A model generated the notes under the pieces. That model was not told where the DNA came from. It was given only the letters and a program-made list of their open reading frames with translations, and searched no databases. Positions 49,333 to 58,917 of a stretch of 64,000 bases of DNA are shown in pieces. The stretch's first letter is position 1; every line of letters begins with the position of its first letter. Source of the DNA: Paenibacillus catalpae. GTDB lineage: Bacteria > Bacillota > Bacilli > Paenibacillales > Paenibacillaceae. Position numbers and translations under genes: made by a program. The stretch is from assembly GCF_900112695.1 (NCBI RefSeq), contig NZ_FOMT01000001.1:1-64000 (forward strand), given 5' to 3'.

Positions 49333-50890
49333 AGAGCACTTGGTCGAAAGTATCGCTGCTATCCAAGCTTGGGAAACAATAGGCATAACTAAAGTGCTCT
49401 CGGCATATTCCGGAAAGCAGGCCCTTCTTGTCATGGAAGCTGAAGCTGCCGACATTGTCATTACCGATATCCGCATGCCGGGGATGAATGGTATTGATTT
49501 GATCAGAGAGATTAAGAATAGTTGGCCAGAGACAGAGTGCCTGCTGCTTACCGGACACGCGGAATTCGATTACGCGCAGCAAGGGTTAAAGAATAAAGCC
49601 TCTCATTATTTGCTCAAACCGGTGAAGGATGAGGAACTGCTCGCTGCCGTGCGAGAAGCTGCCGATTACTTGCAACGGGAGCAGGAGCGAAAGCTTGCAT
49701 ACCTGCATTCCCAATCCATGATTCATCTTAATTTGCCTGTCCTACGTTCCAATCTGCTGAATAATTTAATTCAAGGACGAGCTTTGCAGGAGAAAAAGCT
49801 GCAGGAGCAGTTTCGATTGTACGGAATTTCGATCGATATGGAGTATCCGGTATCCCTCATTTTGATTCGTTTAGAGGACCGAGGTCGGCGGTACGAGCCT
49901 TCTGATATGTCCATATTAGGGTATGCCGTCTCGAATATTGCGGAGGAGCTGCTTCTCCATAACCGGTATAACTATTGGAACTGTGAAGATTTGTACGGTC
50001 ATCTATTGTTCGCTGTCCAGCCGCAGAATCATAACCCCGAACAGTCGCATCTATTCGATGAACTAGGCGATCAAATGAAAAGAACCGTTAATGCACTGCT
50101 GCATCTGACGATAACGGTCATCCTTTCTCCCCCGGGTTCTTTGCCGTCTCAAAGTGAAGAAATGTATCAGCGATGCCTGGCAACGATACGCTCGCAAGTT
50201 GATCAAGAAGGCGATTATACCGTTCGATTGGGAGCGGATAACGTGCGGCCTGCGTCTCATGTGGTAGCTTCTTTGTATACGCCTCCGCTGCTGCCTCATT
50301 TGCTGGAAGCGGGCAAGTGGGAGGCGGCAAATAAAAAGCTGCAAGAGGTATTCCTGGAATGGAATGAGAAATACAGCGGTTCAAATGAGCATTTATCAGA
50401 AATTTACTATTCGCTCAAGTCCGCGTTTTCGTATTTCGTGCATAAGAACGGGGGGCTTCTCGCCGACTATCGGCTGCAAGAATCACGAGAAGTGAAAAGC
50501 CTAGGCGACTTGGAGTACTGGGCTACGACCATGCTGAGCAAACTTCGCGAACAGTTGAATACGGAATTATCGGATTCCCGGCATTCCATTGTTGCCCGGG
50601 TTCATCAATATGTGCAGGACCATTTATCGGAAGATGTATCCTTGCAGGCCATTGCCGACCACGTGTATATGCATCCTACGCATTTGTCCAAAGTATTCAA
50701 GCGCGAAACGGGAGAAAACATTTCCGAATATTTGCTTCGTTTGCGAATGGAGAAAGCTGTCTTTCTGTTGAAGGATAGCCGTTACAAAGTTTACGAAATT
50801 GCAAGCATCCTGGGCTATAAGAACCCGACTTATTTTATCAAAGTCTTCAAAGAGCAGCTTGGAGTAACGCCGCAGGAATTCAGAGAGTAG
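49307..50890 (+). CDS. Response regulator with AraC-type DNA-binding domain (system 3)
   Basis: 527-aa regulator: receiver domain (DDEE at 7-10, Asp54 in VITDIRMPG), long middle region, AraC domain (about 425-525, HLSKVFKRETGEN and YFIKVFKEQLGVTP). The ATG at 49307 follows GGAGAAGG and overlaps the kinase gene, indicating coupling; an in-frame ATG at 49229 would lie far inside the kinase gene. It is the last gene of the system 3 operon, one base away from a convergent AraC gene. Confidence 0.94.
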   Translation: MKLLIVDDEEHLVESIAAIQAWETIGITKVLSAYSGKQALLVMEAEAADIVITDIRMPGMNGIDLIREIKNSWPETECLLLTGHAEFDYAQQGLKNKASHYLLKPVKDEELLAAVREAADYLQREQERKLAYLHSQSMIHLNLPVLRSNLLNNLIQGRALQEKKLQEQFRLYGISIDMEYPVSLILIRLEDRGRRYEPSDMSILGYAVSNIAEELLLHNRYNYWNCEDLYGHLLFAVQPQNHNPEQSHLFDELGDQMKRTVNALLHLTITVILSPPGSLPSQSEEMYQRCLATIRSQVDQEGDYTVRLGADNVRPASHVVASLYTPPLLPHLLEAGKWEAANKKLQEVFLEWNEKYSGSNEHLSEIYYSLKSAFSYFVHKNGGLLADYRLQESREVKSLGDLEYWATTMLSKLREQLNTELSDSRHSIVARVHQYVQDHLSEDVSLQAIADHVYMHPTHLSKVFKRETGENISEYLLRLRMEKAVFLLKDSRYKVYEIASILGYKNPTYFIKVFKEQLGVTPQEFRE

Positions 50891-50891
50891 C

Positions 50892-51719
50892 TTAGTTAAG
50901 ATCCCTGTAACTCTGCGGCGTAATGAATTCATTTTTGCGGAATGTGGATACAAAGTGGCTAGCGTCCAGAAAACCCACTCTTAAAGCGACGGCTTTAACG
51001 GTGAGGTTTTTTTCGTTGATCAGCAATTCCTTGGCCTTCTGAATTCTTAAGTGAATGAGATATTGATAGGGGCTCATGCCCGTTGCCATTCGGAACAAGT
51101 AATTCAGGCGTTGCGGGCTAACGCCGGTATAATCGGCTAATTGGTCTAGTCCAAGAGACGGATCCGAATAGTTCTCCTCCAAGTATCGGATTAATGGAAT
51201 GACACGAGCGGTATGCTGAGAAAAGGAGCGCTGGTTATCCACTTGCCCGGAGCGCTTTAGTTCCATCAGGAAGCGGTAGACGAATGCCGAGCCGTCTATT
51301 CCGTTAAATTCGAAATGGCTTCTTGCTAGATTTCGGCTTCTTTTGTGCAAGGTGGATAATCGAGAATGAGACTCCCAACTGATCGCGGTGCAAGTCGCGA
51401 GACCAAGCGAAGACACGAGAATGGAGGCCATATTCCCATTAAAAGTAATATACCAGGTCGACCAAGGGTAGGATGTCGTCTTGTAACGGTGCGGAACGTT
51501 GGGGGGCAGCAAGATGCCCTGATTCGGACCGAGCATAATGGTTTTGCCTTCGCATTCAAACTGTCCTTCTCCGCCTGTCGTCTGCAGCCAATGATAACAG
51601 TGGTAGCCATGAGGGCGTATGAATTCATCCTGCCATTCATTCCATCCCAATAGTTCGATATAGATGGGCAGAGTCCGGTCAAGGGCGGTGACTAACATTT
51701 GCTTCATATAGTGCTTCAT
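50892..51719 (-). CDS. AraC-family transcriptional regulator (divergent to transporter 4)
   Basis: 275-aa regulator with an N-terminal cupin-like sensing part (HGYHCYHWLQTTGGEGQF, PPNVPHRY) and a C-terminal AraC domain (about 170-272, FRKNEFITPQSYRD). It is transcribed away from transporter 4 and probably controls it through the shared intergenic region, which also carries a cre-like site. Its stop lies one base from the end of the system 3 regulator. Confidence 0.92.
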   Translation of the reverse strand: MKHYMKQMLVTALDRTLPIYIELLGWNEWQDEFIRPHGYHCYHWLQTTGGEGQFECEGKTIMLGPNQGILLPPNVPHRYKTTSYPWSTWYITFNGNMASILVSSLGLATCTAISWESHSRLSTLHKRSRNLARSHFEFNGIDGSAFVYRFLMELKRSGQVDNQRSFSQHTARVIPLIRYLEENYSDPSLGLDQLADYTGVSPQRLNYLFRMATGMSPYQYLIHLRIQKAKELLINEKNLTVKAVALRVGFLDASHFVSTFRKNEFITPQSYRDLN

Positions 51720-52054
51720 GGCATCTCTACTTTCATTTTTTTATATCATACTTGCATTATACCTGATTTTCCTTCCGTGATCCATCTTATATAATTTATA
51801 TAAGAAATGACTAATCGAGCATAAATTGCAATTAAATAAGCCTAAATATCTTTTTTTGTAAGTGCTTACATATCTTTAGTCCCGGGACTCTATTTCAGAG
51901 CTATATTTTGTGTTGAAGAGTTATGAAATAGAATTATTTTATATATAAAATTAATAGAATATTCTGACTTATGAAGGGAGTGATGTTGTTTCTGAATAAC
52001 TCGGTAGGGCTGGAAGATGCATTTGCTGAACGAATTCAATAAAGGGGTGCCCAA
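51720..52054. promoter_or_regulatory. Divergent control region with cre-like site
   Basis: 335 bases of AT-rich sequence between the AraC gene and transporter 4. TTGTAAGTGCTTACAT (51856-51871) fits the 16-base cre consensus at 15 positions and has perfect TGTAAG/CTTACA arms. CcpA control of transporter 4 is likely. No gene is seen. Confidence 0.6.
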
Positions 52055-53734
52055 ATGAATAAGAGAAAACGAATAGCCGCATTTTTAACCTTCGTTATGG
52101 TTTTGTTGATGCTTGCCGCTTGCTCGCAAAACAATGGTTCAGGTCCTGCAAAAAATTCAGGCTCGCCAAATGTAAAAGGTACAAACTCAGAATCAGCATC
52201 AGAGCCGGTCACCGTAAATTTATTTGCAGGGACATCCAGCTTTAACGGAAATTTGGACAGCAACTGGTTCACCGAATATGCGGAAAAAAACTTTAATATG
52301 AACATTAACTGGATTACGGTTCCGAATACCGACGTAGCAACAAAACAGCCTCTTCTGCTTGCAAGCGGCGACTATCCTTCCGTGTTTTGGGCCGGTTCTT
52401 TCAGTAACGAGGATTTGCTTAAATATGGACAGCAAGGCGTGTTTGTTCCGTTAAACGATTTGCTGAAAGCTCATGCGCCTAATGTATGGAATGCGATTGA
52501 GAATACGCCTGCTCTTAAGCAGGGAATCATTGCGCCGGATGGCAACATATATGGCCTGCCATTCTACAATTATTGCTTGCATTGCTACTATTCCAGCAAG
52601 CTCTGGGTGTATAAACCGTTCCTGGAGAAGTTCAACCTGAGCATGCCAACCACGACAGATGAGTTTGAGCATATGCTGGAGGTATTCAAGGAAAACGGCA
52701 TTTTGCCGCTGACGGGTTCCACGGATGGCTGGAATTCAGATCCGACCACATTTCTGATGAATGCCTTTGCTTACAACGATGGCGGCAGCTTTTTGCGCGT
52801 CACGGACGGCAATGTTGAGCTATCGGCCATTCAGGATGAGTGGAAGCAAGGGCTAGAGTATATGAACGGATTATATTCGAAGGGCTTAATTAGCAGCGCG
52901 GCGTTTACGCAAACCAATGACGTGCTCAGCAAGCAGGCGATTAATCACGAAGTCGGAGTCGTGCCTTGGGGCTGTATGAACTGCGTGGTTGGCGCTGATC
53001 ATATGAGTGATATTGTGAACTGGGAGACGGTTCCTCCTCTTAAGGGGCCAAATGGCATCTCGTATGCGGCATTCAGCGGCAACGGTGTAAGCGGGGCTGT
53101 ATTTGCGATAACCAACAAAGCTGCTGAGGATGAGAAAATCGCGGTTATGAAAATGCTGGATTATATTTGGACGACGGAAGGGACTACGATTACGGATTAC
53201 GGCCCTGAAGGGGAGTATTGGACAAAGGCCAAGGACGGCGAAAAAGGATTAACCGGAAATCGCGCCTTGTTCGACATCAATTTCCAGCCTCCAACACCTT
53301 TCACTTGGGGCTGGAATCAGCTCGGACCTATTTATCAGTCGGAAGAATGGCGTAACAGCATTGTTGCCAAGCCTCCTTTTTCGGCGGACGGATCTGGTTC
53401 AGAGGCACTGCTGCAATACTACACGGAAAAGGATTACAAAGGAAAACAGCCGAAGGAAGTCGTTCCTGCATCCATCTGGATCGATCCTAAAGATTCACAA
53501 TCGTATTCTCTCTTGAAGACCAATATCAATAACTACGTAAAGCAGTGGACAGCCGAGTTTATTGTCGGCAACAAATCGATTTCTAAGGATTGGAAGTCCT
53601 ATGTTGATGGTGTTAAGAAGCTTGGTCTGGATCAATATCTTTCCATTACTCAGAAAGCCATGGTGAAGCCTTTTGATACTAGCGGCTTCCAACGAGATGA
53701 GACTGTCATTCAGAACCTGGAGTCGCTCAAATAA
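52055..53734 (+). CDS. Sugar ABC transporter substrate-binding lipoprotein (system 4)
   Basis: 559-aa lipoprotein with lipobox LAAC near residue 23 and a long LplA-like binding fold (NFNMNINWITVPNTD, WTTEGTTITDYGPEGEYW). AAGGGG precedes the ATG. It leads the fourth transporter; a stable hairpin separates it from the first permease. No kinase pair is attached. The divergent AraC regulator appears to take that role. Confidence 0.92.
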   Translation: MNKRKRIAAFLTFVMVLLMLAACSQNNGSGPAKNSGSPNVKGTNSESASEPVTVNLFAGTSSFNGNLDSNWFTEYAEKNFNMNINWITVPNTDVATKQPLLLASGDYPSVFWAGSFSNEDLLKYGQQGVFVPLNDLLKAHAPNVWNAIENTPALKQGIIAPDGNIYGLPFYNYCLHCYYSSKLWVYKPFLEKFNLSMPTTTDEFEHMLEVFKENGILPLTGSTDGWNSDPTTFLMNAFAYNDGGSFLRVTDGNVELSAIQDEWKQGLEYMNGLYSKGLISSAAFTQTNDVLSKQAINHEVGVVPWGCMNCVVGADHMSDIVNWETVPPLKGPNGISYAAFSGNGVSGAVFAITNKAAEDEKIAVMKMLDYIWTTEGTTITDYGPEGEYWTKAKDGEKGLTGNRALFDINFQPPTPFTWGWNQLGPIYQSEEWRNSIVAKPPFSADGSGSEALLQYYTEKDYKGKQPKEVVPASIWIDPKDSQSYSLLKTNINNYVKQWTAEFIVGNKSISKDWKSYVDGVKKLGLDQYLSITQKAMVKPFDTSGFQRDETVIQNLESLK

Positions 53735-53784
53735 GCCTGAAAGCTTCATCAAATTGGACATACCGAGAAAAGCTCACAAGACAG

Positions 53785-53828
53785 GTGTCATCCTCCTCGT
53801 TGCGGGGGGGGATGACACAATTTATTTT
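53785..53828 (+). terminator. Hairpin between binding protein and permease genes (system 4)
   Basis: 9-bp perfect stem GTGTCATCC/GGATGACAC (53785-53793 with 53810-53818), extended by C-rich/G-rich arms and followed by AATTTATTTT. It probably protects or partly terminates the binding-protein message so that this protein is made in excess. Confidence 0.65.
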
Positions 53829-53846
53829 AAAGAAGGAATGATAGGA

Positions 53847-54752
53847 ATGAAACGGAGTATTGCTCTAAAGAGACATTGGCCTCTATATGCAATTATCGCT
53901 TTGCCAACTGCCTTCTTAATTGTATTCAGCTATTGGCCTATGCTGGGGGTACAAATCGCCTTTCGTAACTATAGCCCGGTATATGGAATATGGAAAAGCC
54001 CTTGGGTTGGATTGCGGCAATTTGAGTTATTTCTTACTTCTCCCTATTTTTGGCCACTTGTAAAAAATACGCTGTCTTTAAGCGTATATTCGCTCGTTGT
54101 TTCGATTCCCTGTTCCATTCTTTTGGCTATCGCGTTAAACGAAGTGCGGCATGCGCGCTTCAAAAAGACGGTGCAGATGTTCACTTACGCTCCTTATTTT
54201 ATCTCAACCGTAATACTGGTGGGCATGATTCAGATTATCCTCTCTCCTACAAGCGGACCACTTGCTCTTTTGTTTCATTTACTCGGAGATACCAATCCGC
54301 CTAATGTATTGGCGAGCGCAAATGGATTCTCGTCCACATATGTCTGGTCCGGGATCTGGCAGGAAACCGGATACGGAGCCGTCATCTATCTTGCGGCGCT
54401 AGCAAGCGTAAATCCGGAGTTGTATGAGGCAGCCAAAATAGACGGGGCAACCCGATTGCAAAAAATCCGGTATATTGATCTGCCGGGAATCCGGTCAACC
54501 ATTATTATTTTGATGATTCTGAGCGTCGGAGGATTATTAAGTGTAGGCTTCGAGAAAGTGTATCTGTTGCAGAACAATCTTAATCTAAGCCGGTCGGAGA
54601 TTATTTCAACTTATGTGTATAAAGCGGGGCTTGTAAATGCTGATTTCAGTTTTGCTGCCGCTATTGGTTTGTTTAATGCCATCATCGGATTAATCCTGAT
54701 ATCTATCGTCAACTATACGGCCCGGAAAGTATCGGACAACAGTTTGTTCTAA
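53847..54752 (+). CDS. Sugar ABC transporter permease, LplB-like (system 4)
   Basis: 301-aa permease, six helices, EAA loop YEAAKIDGAT...LPGIRS. The ATG at 53847 is favoured: GAAGGA lies about ten bases before it and the first helix follows correctly. Longer in-frame readings would run into the intergenic hairpin. Confidence 0.91.
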   Translation: MKRSIALKRHWPLYAIIALPTAFLIVFSYWPMLGVQIAFRNYSPVYGIWKSPWVGLRQFELFLTSPYFWPLVKNTLSLSVYSLVVSIPCSILLAIALNEVRHARFKKTVQMFTYAPYFISTVILVGMIQIILSPTSGPLALLFHLLGDTNPPNVLASANGFSSTYVWSGIWQETGYGAVIYLAALASVNPELYEAAKIDGATRLQKIRYIDLPGIRSTIIILMILSVGGLLSVGFEKVYLLQNNLNLSRSEIISTYVYKAGLVNADFSFAAAIGLFNAIIGLILISIVNYTARKVSDNSLF

Positions 54753-54771
54753 GTAGAGAGGAGAGCTTCTA

Positions 54772-55680
54772 GTGAAACAGATATCCACAATCCGGGAATC
54801 CAAACAAGACCGTATATTTTTATTCTGTGTATATGCTGGCCTGAGTCTCGTCCTCGTCATGGTCCTATACCCGCTTATTTATATTGTCAGTTCATCCTTT
54901 AGCTCGGCAGCGGCTGTGCAAAGCGGTAAAGTATGGCTATGGCCGGTAGATCCAACGCTGGATGGTTATATTGGCGTATTTAAGTATAATGCGGTCTGGA
55001 CAGGCTTTGCTAATTCCATTTTTTATACAGTAGGCGGGACTGTATTAAGCGTAGCGCTGACCATTATGATGGCATATCCCTTGTCGAGAAAGGAAATGGC
55101 AGGGCGTAGAATATGGATTTGGGCCATTTTATTTGCCATGCTGTTCAACGGGGGACTTATCCCCTTTTATCTTGTGGTCAAGGATTTGGGGATGCTGGAT
55201 TCGCCACTGGCCTTGATCGTGCCAACAGCGCTAAATGTCTTCTCTATTATCATAGCAAAAACATTCTTTCAGACCTCATTGCCAAATGAAATCTATGAGG
55301 CGGCACAGCTTGATGGGTGCGGAGACTTTAAATTTATGATCAGCATCGCTATTCCGCTGTCAAGGCCAATTCTGGCTGTTCTGGTACTATGGGCCGCAGT
55401 AGGCCAATGGAACTCCTATTTTAATGCCCTGATCTTCTTGAATTCGCAATCCCTATACCCGCTGCAGCTTGTTTTGCGACAAATACTGGTTGAAAATAAA
55501 ATTGACTATTCCGGCATGTCGGCAACGCTTGACGCGCAGAAGCTTGCGCTGATGCAAAATATGGAGACATTGTTGAAGTACTCGCTCATTGTCATTACAA
55601 CGATACCGATTTTAATCATTTACCCCTTTGTACAGAAACATTTTGTTAAAGGAGTCATGATAGGCTCGGTGAAGGAGTAG
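54772..55680 (+). CDS. Sugar ABC transporter permease, LplC-like (system 4)
   Basis: 302-aa permease with a GTG start at 54772 behind GAGAGGAG. Six helices and the EAA loop YEAAQLDGCG...IPLSRP, with a Cys in place of the usual Ala. Last gene of the transporter-4 operon. Confidence 0.92.
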   Translation: MKQISTIRESKQDRIFLFCVYAGLSLVLVMVLYPLIYIVSSSFSSAAAVQSGKVWLWPVDPTLDGYIGVFKYNAVWTGFANSIFYTVGGTVLSVALTIMMAYPLSRKEMAGRRIWIWAILFAMLFNGGLIPFYLVVKDLGMLDSPLALIVPTALNVFSIIIAKTFFQTSLPNEIYEAAQLDGCGDFKFMISIAIPLSRPILAVLVLWAAVGQWNSYFNALIFLNSQSLYPLQLVLRQILVENKIDYSGMSATLDAQKLALMQNMETLLKYSLIVITTIPILIIYPFVQKHFVKGVMIGSVKE

Positions 55681-55735
55681 TTAGTTTTGTAGTATTGGAG
55701 TTGGTAACTCCAAACTCGTAAATTTTGGGAGATAG

Positions 55736-55770
55736 AAGGCCGTCCTGGAATATCGAGGGACGGTCTTTCT
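55736..55770 (+). terminator. Terminator of the transporter-4 operon
   Basis: 10-bp stem with one G-T pair (55736-55745 with 55758-55767), followed by CTTATT. Confidence 0.75.
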
Positions 55771-55825
55771 TATTAGATGGCAAAAGTACAACGAGATGTT
55801 AGAGGCTGCCGGCTCGAGAGGCAAT

Positions 55826-55857
55826 AAAAAAACCGCCGTAAATCAAGGCGGTTTTTC
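55826..55857 (-). terminator. Terminator of the second GH42 gene
   Basis: 8-bp stem (55830-55837 with 55847-55854) with A-rich and T-rich flanks on either side. It lies just past the minus-strand stop codon and could also work on the plus strand. Confidence 0.85.
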
Positions 55858-55866
55858 TTACTTGTA

Positions 55867-57882
55867 TCATCTCTTTAATAAAACGTGTGCGGCATAAGGC
55901 TCCAGAATAATCCGTTCTTCAATCATCGCCCCGCTTAAAGCATCTTCGAATACGCCGCTCAATTCCACTTCGATAGATTCGTTCTTGTGATTGAGAAGCA
56001 TCAAATAATGTTGGCCATCCTTGGTTCTCTCGACCGCTTCGACTCCATCATAATTCTGGGGCAAGCTCCGGGTGATACCTTCGCGGTCAATAATTAAGTT
56101 CATCAGGTTATCCATTGCGGCATCGTCTAGATCGCAACCAACATAATAAACATGGCCTTTGCCGAAAGCGTTGACGGTGACGGCAGGGGTCCCTTTGTAA
56201 TAATGGCTATTATAGCTTGCCAGTGTTTGTGCTCCTGTAAGCTTCAGAACGTCGCACCAGACAGAAGCGGTCCCTTCTCCGAAGGAACCGTTAATGCTAA
56301 CCGTTCTTCCAAAGTTTACGGAATCAAATTCCTCCAGTTCGACTCCGGCCAGCTCGCTGAACATACCGGGGAAGGTCAAGGTGGTCATCTGATTGTTCCA
56401 TGTACGCGTACCCGAGCGGAACGTAATAAGCAGGGATCCTCCATTTGCTACGTAAGTCTTGCATTTTGCCGCGATATCTTCCGTCATCAGATTGAAGGCT
56501 GGCATAAGGACCAGCTTATATGGAGTGAAGTCCGTATCCACACCAGTGACATCCAAGCCAACATGATTTATGGCCATGGACCTGTAGTAAGAATCCAACA
56601 GGCCTCCATACGAGAATTTCTGATTGTGCGGCTGCGCTCGATGGCTCCACGCGTTGTCGTAACTCTTAACGAGTGCCACGGAATTGCGATTCGTCGCATC
56701 GACGATCAGATCCGACAGCTGTGCCATCTCGCTGCCAATACGGGTAATTTCCCTGTAACGTCTCCGGCCGATGCCGTCATGATCTAGAATTCCATGCCAA
56801 TATTGTTCAATACCAACCGTACATGCCCGCCACCGGAAGTAGACCATAGCTTCTGCTCCATGCGCGATCGCCTGATAGGTCCATAAACGCACTTGACCTG
56901 GTTCCGGTGTGTCGCCCATCGAATGCCAACCGCAAGGTCCGCTCTGTTGTTCCATCATCCAGAAATTTCGTTGTTTAATGCCTCGCATTAGATCGTGCGC
57001 CATTGAAACTGCTGTCGGCGTGGATTTTGCCCACATATGGTTCGGGTAATTATCCCAACTGATAAAATCAAGATCTTGGCCCAGATCAAAATAATTCAAT
57101 TCGCTGAAATGGCCCATGAGATTGTGTGTGATCGGTAAGGTGCTGAATGCACGGATTTCGTCAATTTGAATGCGCTGATACGACACTGTAGCATCGGAGA
57201 AGAAACGCTGATAGTCGAGCAGCATGCCGGGATTATGATTAAATGGCGTGGACAGCAACTGGTTTGAGCCTCCGTTTTGGCTAAACCCATCACTCGCGGA
57301 ATATCGGGGCAGAATGATCTCTTCCCAATTTCGATAGGTGTGGCTCCAGAAAATCGTTCCCCATTCTTCATTCATTTTCTCGATTGACCCATACTTGTTC
57401 CTAAGCCAGATTCGAAACGCATTCAGGTCGCTCTGGCAATAACAAGTACCGCCGAACTCGTTGTCTATCTGCCAGGCAACAATGTGCTCGTTATCCTTAT
57501 AGTGTTCCGCCATGGCCCGGGCGATTTTCTTGGAGTAGTCGCGGTATATGGGATGATTTAAGCAATAATGCCTCCGCGTTCCGAAGCCCTTCGTTAAGCC
57601 ATAGACATCCACCGGATACATATCCGGATGTTTGTCCATCATCCATTTGGGTGCTGCGGCAGTGGGCGTCCCAAGAATAATCTTCATTCCTTCGCTTGCC
57701 AGAATATTAATCGAACGATCCAGCCAAGAGAAGTCATAAATCCCCTCCTCCGGTTCCATTTTGGCCCAAGCAAATTCCGCTAATCTGACGATATTGATAT
57801 TCGCTTCATTCATCATCTTGGCATCGATTGGCCAACGCTCCTCCGGCCAATGCTCCGGATAATAATCTACACCGAAATACAT
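55867..57882 (-). CDS. GH42 beta-galactosidase (second copy)
   Basis: 671-aa cytoplasmic beta-galactosidase with the typical start YFGVDYYPEHWPEERW. Acid/base Glu142 in QIDNEFGG and nucleophile Glu311 in WMMEQQSGP; the metal-site-type cysteines after Glu142 (TCYCQ) are present. GGAAGGGG precedes the ATG. It is clearly diverged from the first GH42 copy, so the two probably have different linkage preferences. It is divergent from an AraC regulator gene. Confidence 0.96.
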   Translation of the reverse strand: MYFGVDYYPEHWPEERWPIDAKMMNEANINIVRLAEFAWAKMEPEEGIYDFSWLDRSINILASEGMKIILGTPTAAAPKWMMDKHPDMYPVDVYGLTKGFGTRRHYCLNHPIYRDYSKKIARAMAEHYKDNEHIVAWQIDNEFGGTCYCQSDLNAFRIWLRNKYGSIEKMNEEWGTIFWSHTYRNWEEIILPRYSASDGFSQNGGSNQLLSTPFNHNPGMLLDYQRFFSDATVSYQRIQIDEIRAFSTLPITHNLMGHFSELNYFDLGQDLDFISWDNYPNHMWAKSTPTAVSMAHDLMRGIKQRNFWMMEQQSGPCGWHSMGDTPEPGQVRLWTYQAIAHGAEAMVYFRWRACTVGIEQYWHGILDHDGIGRRRYREITRIGSEMAQLSDLIVDATNRNSVALVKSYDNAWSHRAQPHNQKFSYGGLLDSYYRSMAINHVGLDVTGVDTDFTPYKLVLMPAFNLMTEDIAAKCKTYVANGGSLLITFRSGTRTWNNQMTTLTFPGMFSELAGVELEEFDSVNFGRTVSINGSFGEGTASVWCDVLKLTGAQTLASYNSHYYKGTPAVTVNAFGKGHVYYVGCDLDDAAMDNLMNLIIDREGITRSLPQNYDGVEAVERTKDGQHYLMLLNHKNESIEVELSGVFEDALSGAMIEERIILEPYAAHVLLKR

Positions 57883-58027
57883 TCGAAAGATCCCCTTCCC
57901 AATTTAATATGTTAGTATTATGCTTGAATCAAATTGAATATCTTTATTATAAACATTGTAAAAGAGAGGGTAAATCCGAATAATTTGATCAAACGTATTA
58001 CGATTATGCTATTTTGAGGTGAATCAA
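57883..58027. promoter_or_regulatory. Divergent operator region of GH42 and AraC regulator
   Basis: Contains two related palindromes, TTGAATCAA (57924-57932) and TTTGATCAAA (57984-57993), about 60 bases apart. This is a likely pair of binding half-sites for the AraC regulator encoded at 58028. Confidence 0.45.
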
Positions 58028-58861
58028 ATGAGGGTTAATCATTTTCTGGCTCCACCCCGCTTTACCCGATTCTTCTGCTATCCTGACTCTTTCGGTCATT
58101 ATTTTGATGATCCGACGCATAAAGAGAATCGTGAGGCCGGACAGCTTGATTCGTATAATTGGCATATCGTGCGCGGCGGTAGAGGGTATTTGGAAATGGG
58201 TGGCGAGATCGTGGAACTGCAGGCAGGATCCGGCTTCCTCTATGGTCCAGGTGTCAAACAATGTTATTATGCCGATACGGAGGAACCGTGGGACATCCGA
58301 TGGGTGCATTTCAACGGAGCAGGAATTAAAGAGCTGCTTCAAGGCAAAGGGGAAAGCGAAGCTTGGACATTCTCTTGGAAGAACGCGGAACGATTGGATG
58401 TGCTGTGGGGAAAGCTGCTTACCTGTGGCGTCCCTTCTCTGCAAGGAGGGGAGGCGCGGCTATCGGCGCTGCTCTATGAGATGCTCGCCGAGCTCGCTCT
58501 GAACGCAGGGGATACCCTAGGAGCACCTTCGCATGGACAGAGGAGCGAGCTAATCGAGGCAGCGGAATGGATTCGCACCCATAGCGAGCAGCCTTTAACG
58601 CTGGAACAAATGGCGAATCAGGCTGGTTGCAGTATCTCTCATTTCAGCAGACAGTTCCATTCCTTAATCGGAAAGACGCCAATAGAGTTTCTCACAGAGT
58701 GCCGTATCGTTCATGCTAAAGCACTTCTTGTCTCGACCGAATTATCCGTGAAGAACGTAGCCGATCAAGTTGGTTTCTCCAGCAGTGCTTATTTTATTCA
58801 ACGGTTCCGGAGGTCGGAGAAAATAACCCCTGAGCAGTTTCGTCGGTTAAGACGTGGATAA
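58028..58861 (+). CDS. AraC-family transcriptional regulator (divergent to second GH42)
   Basis: 277-aa regulator with an N-terminal cupin-like domain (NWHIVRGGRGYLEMGG, GSGFLYGPGVKQ) and a C-terminal AraC domain (about 180-275, HFSRQFHSLIGKTPIEF, YFIQRFRRSEKITPEQF). GAGG at 58015-58018 sets the ATG at 58028. It probably activates the divergent GH42 gene when galactosides are present. Confidence 0.93.
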   Translation: MRVNHFLAPPRFTRFFCYPDSFGHYFDDPTHKENREAGQLDSYNWHIVRGGRGYLEMGGEIVELQAGSGFLYGPGVKQCYYADTEEPWDIRWVHFNGAGIKELLQGKGESEAWTFSWKNAERLDVLWGKLLTCGVPSLQGGEARLSALLYEMLAELALNAGDTLGAPSHGQRSELIEAAEWIRTHSEQPLTLEQMANQAGCSISHFSRQFHSLIGKTPIEFLTECRIVHAKALLVSTELSVKNVADQVGFSSSAYFIQRFRRSEKITPEQFRRLRRG

Positions 58862-58917
58862 CTGCGGGTATTATCTGTTCTCTCAATCGATTTATCATGC
58901 CAAAGAAGGAGTTAACT

